Source of the DNA: Nitrospirota bacterium
GTDB taxonomy: Bacteria; Nitrospirota; Thermodesulfovibrionia; Thermodesulfovibrionales; SM23-35
NCBI GenBank assembly: GCA_040754395.1
Contig: JBFMCL010000011.1
Location: 32,076-96,075 of the forward strand
DNA length: 64,000 nt
Reading direction: 5' to 3'
The position numbers were made by a program, and so were the translations under genes. Under the pieces are notes generated by a model. That model saw only the letters and a program-made list of their open reading frames with translations, was not told where the DNA came from and made no database searches. Of this stretch, positions 25,969-32,895 are shown piece by piece; the first letter of the stretch is position 1, and each line of letters opens with the position of its first letter.

Positions 25969-27495
25969 ATGGGATTATGGAGTGTGTATTTTCTGGGAAA
26001 GATTTTCCTGTACCTCTGGGGGGCGATCCGTTTCAGCGTTCTGCCGAACCTCCTGTTCGCCGCCTTTCTGGCTGTGCCCGTGCCCAAGACCCTTCCGCTG
26101 CACCATGTGCTGAAATCGGCAAAGCTGGGGCTGAGCTTCCTGTTCGCCTTTCTCCTCCTCTGGTACGATTCCTATTTTCCTCCTCTGCTGTATACAATCA
26201 GCACGTTTCAGCAGATCGGGCTGCCTGAAAAAGAGTATATTTACCGTTTTGTAATGAACACCCTCAACCCCCTTGCAGTGCTGGCGCTGCTTTTCATTCT
26301 CGTCCTGTGCATATTCCTGAACAGGCGCATCAAACTTGCCCCTGTCGTGGTGCTGCTCATGCTGATAGTCCCTCTGTTCGGATTGACCCGGAAAGACGTA
26401 GGAATAGAGGAATACCTTACCTCGTTCTACCAGTCAGAGTCGAAAAGAATGGTTTCCTTTGAACAACCGGAGAAGAAAGCGCCTGATTTCGACATACTCA
26501 TCCTGCATGTCTGTTCACTGTCATGGGATGACCTGAGGACAGTCGGGTTTGATACGCATCCTTTCCTCAGAAAATTTGATATTCTCTTCACCAATTTTAA
26601 TTCAGTATCGAGCTATACGAACCCCTCAGCCATCAGGCTCCTGAGGGCAAACTGCGGTCAGCAGAAACATGAGGCTATTTACCGGGAAGCTTCGAAAGAA
26701 TGCTACCTGCTCGAAAGCCTCCGCTCCCTGGAGTATCAGACCTATACCGCCATTGACAACGACGCTCCTGCGTATCGTTTCGTCGAAGATATCATGGACC
26801 ACGGGAAGGCGGATGCCCCGATTTCCCTGAAGGGCATCCCCGTGCAGCAGTACGACTTTGACAAGACGCCCATCCATAACGATCTCCAGATTCTCGAACG
26901 ATGGTGGGATATGAGACAAAAAGCGGACAAAAAACGGGCGGCGCTGTATTTTGACATCACCACCCTCCATGGCGGTGCCCACTGGGCACATGAAAAAGAC
27001 TGGTGGAAAAGGGACCGTCCGACCCACTATAAAGAGTTCCTGCTGAACCTTTTTGCGAACCTTGAGAAATTCTTCCAGCGCATTTCTGCATCAGGGCGGA
27101 ATTTTGTTGTCGTTTTTGTCCCGGAACACGGGATGGCCCTTCGCGGCTCCAGCATCCAGGCGCCTGACCTCAGGGATATCCCCCTTCCCCAAATAACAAA
27201 CATTCCTGTCGGGATTAAATTCATCGGCCAGGGATTTCAGGATACTCCTGTGCAGCAGGAAATTGTTGCAAAGCCGACAAGCTATCTTGCCCTTTCGTGG
27301 ACGCTTTCCTCACTTCTCAAAGAACCGCCTTTCAGCAGAGAGGGCCGTTCACTCAGGCAGTACCTTGAAGAGATACCGGAAACCAGATTCGTTGCCGAAA
27401 ACCAGGAAGCGCTGGTTGTCAGGAGAGACCAGGACTTTTATCTGTACGGGAAGGAAAAGACGTGGACCAAACTCCCATCATCTGCACTCCGTTAA
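25969..27495 (+). CDS. bcsG: BcsG-type phosphoethanolamine transferase
   Basis: A 508-residue integral membrane enzyme related to E. coli BcsG, which puts phosphoethanolamine on cellulose. About five N-terminal helices (residues 1-140) precede a periplasmic alkaline-phosphatase-like domain. The zinc and catalytic pattern is there: Cys182 in LHVCSLSWDD, the nucleophile region NFNSVSSYTNPS (Thr217 at the place where E. coli has Ser278), IRLLRANCGQ, His334 in TTLHGGAHW, and Glu386-His387 in VPEHGMALRG. Most phosphoethanolamine transferases use Thr, so Thr217 is compatible with activity. It follows the small exported gene by 33 bases and ends the operon. Confidence 0.87.
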   Translation: MGLWSVYFLGKIFLYLWGAIRFSVLPNLLFAAFLAVPVPKTLPLHHVLKSAKLGLSFLFAFLLLWYDSYFPPLLYTISTFQQIGLPEKEYIYRFVMNTLNPLAVLALLFILVLCIFLNRRIKLAPVVVLLMLIVPLFGLTRKDVGIEEYLTSFYQSESKRMVSFEQPEKKAPDFDILILHVCSLSWDDLRTVGFDTHPFLRKFDILFTNFNSVSSYTNPSAIRLLRANCGQQKHEAIYREASKECYLLESLRSLEYQTYTAIDNDAPAYRFVEDIMDHGKADAPISLKGIPVQQYDFDKTPIHNDLQILERWWDMRQKADKKRAALYFDITTLHGGAHWAHEKDWWKRDRPTHYKEFLLNLFANLEKFFQRISASGRNFVVVFVPEHGMALRGSSIQAPDLRDIPLPQITNIPVGIKFIGQGFQDTPVQQEIVAKPTSYLALSWTLSSLLKEPPFSREGRSLRQYLEEIPETRFVAENQEALVVRRDQDFYLYGKEKTWTKLPSSALR

Positions 27496-27563
27496 CCTTA
27501 GGATACAGAAATATTCATAGCACGCGGGGCAGCAGATTGGGAAATCCGTGAATGATTCAGGGC

Positions 27564-27586
27564 AACCTGAATGACCATATCAGGTT
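27564..27586. terminator. Hairpin between bcsG and convergent lolD
   Basis: AACCTGA (27564-27570) and TCAGGTT (27580-27586) form a seven-base stem with a nine-base loop between the two convergent genes. It is modest in strength and lacks a long T-run. Confidence 0.4.
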
Positions 27587-28296
27587 CATGACTGATCACA
27601 CAACTGACCATCCGATATTTTGAGCACCCTGTGGCACCGGCCGGACAGTGACTCATTGTGGGTCACAATGACAAAACTCACGCCCTTATTCTTATTAAGG
27701 TCAATAAATATATTGAAAAGTTCTTCACCTGTTGCAGTATCCAGATTTCCAGTAGGTTCATCCGCAAGCACTGCCTTCGGTTCGAGAATAAGCGCCCGTG
27801 ACACCGCAACACGCTGCTGCTCTCCTCCGGAGAGTTCCCCCGGCCTGTGCCGCTTTCTTGCAGAAAGACCCATCTCATCGAGAAGCCTCTCTGCCCTGCT
27901 CCTGATTTCCGCATATCCTGATATTTTATTCCCGTAACCTGAACCGAATCCGATGAGTCCCGGCATCATCACATTCTCAACGGCCGAGAATTCCGGGAGG
28001 AGATGATGAAACTGAAAGATAAATCCTATCGTGCTGTTCCTGAAAGATGCGAGGGATTTTCTGTCAAGAGAGAATATATCCGTATTGCCGTAAAACACTC
28101 TGCCCGAGGTCGGCCTGTCGAGTGCCCCGAGGATATGCAGCAGGGTGCTTTTTCCTGCTCCTGATGCACCGATAATCCCGACCATTTCCCCTTCCTTGAT
28201 CGACAGATTGATGTCTTTCAGCACCTGGAGTTCGCCTGCATCTGTGGCAAAGGCCTTGTTGAGGTTGTCTGTATGAATGAGCGTCTGCGCCGGCAT
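27586..28296 (-). CDS. lolD: ABC transporter ATPase, LolD type
   Basis: A 236-residue ATPase with Walker A GASGAGKST, a Q-loop in FIFQFHHLLPEF, the signature LSGGEQQRVAVSRAL, Walker B (VLADEPTGNLD) and the switch His in VIVTHNESL. It belongs to the MacB/LolD/FtsE group. The LolC-type permease is encoded just upstream on the same strand, which supports lipoprotein release from the inner membrane. A small gene lies between the two, an unusual interruption. Confidence 0.9.
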   Translation of the reverse strand: MPAQTLIHTDNLNKAFATDAGELQVLKDINLSIKEGEMVGIIGASGAGKSTLLHILGALDRPTSGRVFYGNTDIFSLDRKSLASFRNSTIGFIFQFHHLLPEFSAVENVMMPGLIGFGSGYGNKISGYAEIRSRAERLLDEMGLSARKRHRPGELSGGEQQRVAVSRALILEPKAVLADEPTGNLDTATGEELFNIFIDLNKNKGVSFVIVTHNESLSGRCHRVLKISDGQLCDQS

Positions 28297-28302
28297 CTTC
28301 CG

Positions 28303-28587
28303 TTATTTTTCTTTTGTGAACCCGGTGAGGTCCTTTATCTTTTCCCCGGTTTTTTTGATACCCTTGGTAACCTTGCCTGTTGTTTCCTTCATATCCTCCG
28401 TCTTCTTCTTGAGACCGTCAGCCTCCCTGCCAACATCTTCACTTTTTTCCCTGATGATCTCTCCGGCCTGTTCTGTCTTTTTGCCGAACCACCGGAAAGG
28501 CTGTCCTCCCTGCCAAAGCGAAAGCGCAAGAAACACCAATGCGATAACGATGAGCATCCCGATGATTCTTCCTATAAACCTGAGCAT
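28303..28587 (-). CDS. Small membrane-anchored helical protein between lolC and lolD
   Basis: A 94-residue protein with one N-terminal membrane span (FIGRIIGMLIVIALVFLALS) and a Lys/Glu-rich helical remainder (REKSEDVGREADGLKKKTED, then GKVTKGIKKTGEKIKDLTGF), as in YtxH-like proteins. No family name is safe. It starts about 100 bases after lolC and ends six bases before lolD, so it is probably translated with the Lol system and may be a tethered accessory subunit. Confidence 0.65.
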   Translation of the reverse strand: MLRFIGRIIGMLIVIALVFLALSLWQGGQPFRWFGKKTEQAGEIIREKSEDVGREADGLKKKTEDMKETTGKVTKGIKKTGEKIKDLTGFTKEK

Positions 28588-28689
28588 TGTTCCGATACTA
28601 CCTCCTCCGGAAGATTCCTTCCGGCATCATCGAAAAAAGGTTCATTGAATACATGCCAGGGTGTGCGGAACAGTTAACGGCTATCCTGT

Positions 28690-29919
28690 TCATTCGTACC
28701 GTAACGGCTCCACAGGGTTCATTCTGGCAGCCTGCCACGCCGGGTAGAGCGTAGCGAGAAAGCTGATGATGACCGCTGATAATGATACGGTGATAAAGTC
28801 GAACAGTTTTGTTTTCACAGGGAGGTGACTGAGATAGTAGACATCCGCAGGAAGCTTGATGATCTCATAGCTGTTCAGGACATAGCACAGCAGGTATCCT
28901 CCGGACACCCCGATTACCGTTCCGACCAGACCGATCAGCATGCCCTGCAGCATGAAAATGGTCATGACTCCCCTGTCTGTTGCGCCCATTGCCTTCAGTA
29001 TCGCGATCTCACGTTTCTTCTCGATCACATTCATGATAAGCGTACTCACAATATTGAATGAAGCGACGAGGATGATCAGCACCAGGATGACAAACATCGC
29101 AAACTTTTCGAGTTTCAGTGCGGAGAAAAGATTTCTGTTCATCTGCATCCAGTCTTTCGCGTAAAGCGGGAAGCCGAGTTTGTTCTGTATTCTCTCCCTT
29201 ACCTCAGACGCATTGTAGATATCGGCAAGTTTCAGCTGGATGCCGGTAACCTCATCCTTCATGTCGAAAAATTCCTGCGCAGCCTTCAGATCGGTCAGGA
29301 CAAGGTTCGAATCATATTCGAACATCCCGACCTCGAAAATTCCCACGACCCTGAATTGCCGTATCTTGGGAAGCATGCCGAGAGGGCCTATCTTCCCTAT
29401 CGGGGAAAGGATGCTGATGGTATCTCCCCTGAACGCCCCGATGCTTCCGGCGAGTTCCCTTCCGATAATGATCCCCGGCACCTTTCCTCCTGCGGCAAGG
29501 CCTTCAATGCTTCCCTCCCTCATGAACCTGCCGATTTCTGTCGTCTTCTTCTCCTTCTCCGGGTCGACACCGCGCAGGAAAACCCCATGTGCCTTCTTGC
29601 CGTACGATACCATCACCTGGCCCATGACAAAAGGGGCTGCCGAAAGAATCTCTGTTTCGTCTTTGAGCTGCTCCGTGACTTGCTGATATGCCGGCAGGGT
29701 TCCCCGGTAATTCATAATAACCATGTGGGCGTTGACCCCGAGTATCTTTTTCTGCAGATCTTCATGAAACCCGCTCATGACCGAAAGCACCACAAGAAGT
29801 GCCATCACACCGACAGCAACCCCGCCGATGGATATGAGGGTATTGACAGAAATACCCTTGTGCTTTTTCTTTGACTTCAGATATCTGAGGGCTACGAAAA
29901 AATGATACGGGAGGTTCAT
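28690..29919 (-). CDS. lolC: Lipoprotein-releasing ABC transporter permease, LolC/LolE family
   Basis: A 409-residue FtsX/MacB-type permease: one N-terminal helix (SIGGVAVGVMALLVVLSVMSG), a periplasmic domain of about 200 residues, then three C-terminal helices (NIVSTLIMNVIEKKREIAILKAMGATD marks the coupling region across residues 290-316). The N-terminal block FVALRYLKSKKKHKGISVN is typical of LolC/E. There is only one permease gene, consistent with lineages using a single LolF-like subunit. It is encoded with lolD on the minus strand, behind lysS. Confidence 0.88.
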   Translation of the reverse strand: MNLPYHFFVALRYLKSKKKHKGISVNTLISIGGVAVGVMALLVVLSVMSGFHEDLQKKILGVNAHMVIMNYRGTLPAYQQVTEQLKDETEILSAAPFVMGQVMVSYGKKAHGVFLRGVDPEKEKKTTEIGRFMREGSIEGLAAGGKVPGIIIGRELAGSIGAFRGDTISILSPIGKIGPLGMLPKIRQFRVVGIFEVGMFEYDSNLVLTDLKAAQEFFDMKDEVTGIQLKLADIYNASEVRERIQNKLGFPLYAKDWMQMNRNLFSALKLEKFAMFVILVLIILVASFNIVSTLIMNVIEKKREIAILKAMGATDRGVMTIFMLQGMLIGLVGTVIGVSGGYLLCYVLNSYEIIKLPADVYYLSHLPVKTKLFDFITVSLSAVIISFLATLYPAWQAARMNPVEPLRYE

Positions 29920-29952
29920 ACTGGTGCCGTTCTCCGGGATTGTACCGGCACC

Positions 29953-31428
29953 CTACTGCTCCGGCTTCAGCTGCGGGAACAGGATCACATCCCTGATGGA
30001 CTGGGAATTGGTGAGCAGCATGACAAGCCTGTCTATTCCGATTCCCTCTCCCGCTGCAGGCGGCATGCCATATTCGAGGGCCCTGAGAAAGTCCTCATCC
30101 ATGCTGTGCGCTTCCTCATCTCCAAGCTCCTTTGCCTCTGCCTGTTCCTGAAACCTCTGCCGCTGATCCATAGGGTCATTCAGTTCCGAGAACGCATTTG
30201 CAATCTCCCTCGATGTGATGAACAGCTCGAAGCGCTCAACGAGACCAGGATTGTCCTGTTTCCTCTTTGCCAGAGGTGAAAGCTCCACCGGGTGGTCAAT
30301 AATAAAAACAGGCTGGACAAGTCCGGGCTCGACCTTCTCCTTGAATATCTCATCGAGAATCTTGCCGAGGTGTGCACCTTTCTCGATTACCACGTTGTTC
30401 GCTTTTGCCCACGCGCCTGCCTTTCCGGCATCACTGAATATGTCCCGCGGAACCCCCTTCTTCTCAAGCGCATCAAGCATCGGTATCCTCGGCCATGGAG
30501 GTGTCAGGTCAATAGTCTCTTCGCCATACCGTATCTTCAGCGTCCCGAGTGTCTTTTCCGCGACATAGGCAATCAGTTCTTCTGTAAGGGACATCAGGAA
30601 ATGATAGTCCCGGTAAGCGATATAGAATTCAAGCATCGAGAATTCAGGGTTGTGCTTTGTCGATATCCCCTCGTTCCTGAAGTTCCTGTTCAGTTCATAC
30701 ACGCGTTCGTACCCGCCGACAAGCAGCCTTTTCAGATAGAGTTCAGGAGCGATCCTGAGATACAGGTCCATGTCAAGTGCATTGTGATGGGTCCTGAACG
30801 GCCGCGCGGTCGCACCTCCCGGAATCGGCTGCATCATGGGTGTCTCGACCTCGATGAAGCCCTTTGCCTCAAGGAAATCCCTGACGGCCTTAATAATAGC
30901 GCTTCTCTTGATAAATGCCTGCCGCACCTCGGGATTCACGATCAGATCCACATACCGCTGCCGGTATCGTGTCTCGACGTCCTTCAGGCCATGCCATTTT
31001 TCGGGCAATGGCCGGAGAGATTTTGCGAGGAAGGTCACATCGTCGACCTCAACAGTGAGCTCATTCGTTTTGGTCCTGAAGAGCCGCCCCTTCAGTCCGA
31101 TGATATCTCCGATGTCCAGTTTTCTGACATGAAGATACTTTTCGCCAAGAATATCCTTCTTGAAATACACCTGTATCTTTCCCGATGTGTCCTGTATATG
31201 GGCAAAGGCAGCCTTTCCGAAGTCCCTCATGGCAACTACCCTTCCTGCAAGAGAACATGCCACCGGATCGGATTCAAGTAATTCTTTTGATGAGGACCCG
31301 AATCTTTCGTGAAGGCCGGAGGCGTGGTCAGCAGCATCAAAAGTCCCGCCGAACGGATCTACACCTGACTCGCGCAGTTCATTCAGCTTTTTTATACGCT
31401 GTTCTATGAGTTCGTTTATGTCTTCCAT
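29953..31428 (-). CDS. lysS: Lysyl-tRNA synthetase, class II
   Basis: A 491-residue class II synthetase: N-terminal OB-fold anticodon-binding domain (RVVAMRDFGKAAFAHIQD), motif 2 in FRNEGISTKHNPEFSMLEFY, and motif 3 in AGEGIGIDRLVMLLTN. I start at the ATG at 31428 (MEDINELIEQRIKKL). A TTG at 31443 would add five residues, and neither has an obvious ribosome site. It leads the lysS-lolC-lolD strand group. A MITE with a perfect duplication lies about 60 bases upstream of its start and may affect its promoter. Confidence 0.95.
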   Translation of the reverse strand: MEDINELIEQRIKKLNELRESGVDPFGGTFDAADHASGLHERFGSSSKELLESDPVACSLAGRVVAMRDFGKAAFAHIQDTSGKIQVYFKKDILGEKYLHVRKLDIGDIIGLKGRLFRTKTNELTVEVDDVTFLAKSLRPLPEKWHGLKDVETRYRQRYVDLIVNPEVRQAFIKRSAIIKAVRDFLEAKGFIEVETPMMQPIPGGATARPFRTHHNALDMDLYLRIAPELYLKRLLVGGYERVYELNRNFRNEGISTKHNPEFSMLEFYIAYRDYHFLMSLTEELIAYVAEKTLGTLKIRYGEETIDLTPPWPRIPMLDALEKKGVPRDIFSDAGKAGAWAKANNVVIEKGAHLGKILDEIFKEKVEPGLVQPVFIIDHPVELSPLAKRKQDNPGLVERFELFITSREIANAFSELNDPMDQRQRFQEQAEAKELGDEEAHSMDEDFLRALEYGMPPAAGEGIGIDRLVMLLTNSQSIRDVILFPQLKPEQ

Positions 31429-31490
31429 TGAAGGCAAATGCAAGTGTAAAAATTATAAAGAGTACGTTCCCGTTTAGTCAATGAGCCTAT

Positions 31491-31639
31491 CCCATATTAT
31501 TCATAAAAATGGCAATAGCGGCTGAGGACAGCGTATTTGCGCGGATTCTTTTTTCCCCGTCCCGCACATTCATCAGACTCCGAAAAAAGAAATTGCCGGA
31601 AATTCTCCCGATAACGCATTATAATAATGAATATCCGGG
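31491..31639. mobile_element. MITE with IS1380-type ends and a perfect CTAT target duplication
   Basis: 149 bases beginning CCCATATTATTCATAAAAAT, which matches 17 of 20 positions of the left end of the IS at 48825, and ending in ATGAATATCCGGG, whose complement matches the same end (about 14 of 17 with one gap). It is flanked on both sides by CTAT (31487-31490 and 31640-31643), the four-base duplication typical of IS1380-family transposition. An internal TTCTTTTTTC/GAAAAAAGAA inverted pair is present. There is no coding capacity. Confidence 0.78.
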
Positions 31640-31838
31640 CTATCGCATGAACTGCCCTGCAGCGGATGGCGCGATATCAGTAGCAGAAATGCCGGCAATC
31701 ATTTGTCATTCCGCATCTGTGACGGGTAACTGAACGTCATGCAGAGCGGCAATGGCGGGCATTTGTACCCTGATGCTGAACTTCGGGGGCGTGTCGAAAA
31801 ATTTTTATGAGGGGTTATCATACAACAAGGAGGTACTC

Positions 31839-32882
31839 ATGGATATCAAATTGACCAGTCTCTCAAGCTGTTCGGGCTGAGCTTCGAAATTTAGTCCTTC
31901 GGACCTGCTCCAGGTGCTGGGGCAGCTACCCCCGATCACTGACAGAAATGTGCTGGTCGGTTCCGCAAACGCAGACGACGCCGGGGTATACCGGATTTCC
32001 GATGAAGTAGCGGTTGTGCTGACAACAGACTTTTTTACGCCGATCGTTGATGACCCTTATGCATACGGCGCCATCGCCGCGGCAAATTCGCTTTCTGACG
32101 TCTACGCCATGGGAGCAAAACCTCTTGTTGCGCTGAATATCGCCATGTTCCCGAACCAGAAGGAATTCCTGCCGCACCTGAAAAATATCATGCAGGGGGG
32201 CATTGACAAGATGATAGAGGCAGAGGTATCGATCATCGGGGGACACACAATACGAGACAAGGAGCCGAAGTTTGGTTTTGCGGTCCTTGGCGTCATACAC
32301 CCCGGCAGAATCCTTGACAATTCCAAGGCCCGGCAGGGAGATGCCCTCATTCTGACCAAAAAAATCGGCACCGGCTTGATTTCAACCGGCATTAAGGCGG
32401 GCCTCTGCAGTGACACTGTTATTAAGGAGTTCACCGCATCGATGGCGACCCTGAACAAAAAGGCGGGCGAGATCATGCTTGCTGTCGGGGTAAGCACTGC
32501 AACTGATATCACAGGGTTCGGTCTGATAGGGCATCTGCATGAAGTACTCCGTGCAAGCGACCTGAGCGCACGGCTCTACGCAAACAGGGTGCCGTTCTTT
32601 ACAGATGCGGTCAGGCTGGCCGAGATCAAAAAAGTTCCCGGCGGATCGATCGCCAACTGCGTAAGCTTTTCGCACTATACAGAATGGCAGGAGGGCACTC
32701 CCGACATGGTGAAATTTCTGCTGAATGATGCGCAGACATCCGGGGGGCTTCTCATCTTTGTCCCCGGCGAAAAGAAGGATGCACTGGTGGCTGAATTGCA
32801 GAAAGAGGGCATTTTGGCCGCACACATCGGCGATATCTTTCAGAAGGGAGCAAAAGACGGGAAACGGATATTCGTAGACTGA
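31839..32882 (+). CDS. selD: Selenide, water dikinase containing in-frame UGA selenocysteine
   Basis: SelD makes selenophosphate from selenide and ATP for selenocysteine and selenouridine synthesis. The true start is the ATG at 31839 with AAGGAGG upstream. The frame is interrupted only by TGA at 31878-31880 (codon 14), in the context SCSGUASKFSPSDL, where other SelD proteins have Cys or Sec as the catalytic residue. Reading through gives 347 residues, the family's normal length. ATP-binding blocks follow: DDAGVYRI, TTDFFTPIVDDPY, NSLSDVYAMG, GGHTIRD. Annotation that stops at TGA would start at 31914 and lose the active site. A SECIS-like hairpin lies just downstream. selA, selB and selC must be elsewhere. 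Confidence 0.95.
31905..31925 (+). promoter_or_regulatory. SECIS-like hairpin for the selD UGA codon
   Basis: CTGCTCC (31905-31911) pairs with GGGGCAG (31919-31925), with one U-G. The seven-base loop AGGTGCT carries the GG and U typical of bacterial SECIS apical loops. It begins 25 bases after the UGA, inside the coding region, as expected for SelB-dependent decoding. Confidence 0.75.
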
Positions 32883-32895
32883 GACACATGGACAT

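Noticed and set aside
30292..31281. A 329-codon + strand frame opposite lysS
   Set aside because: It is antisense to a clear synthetase gene, has no family features, and its composition follows the opposite frame.
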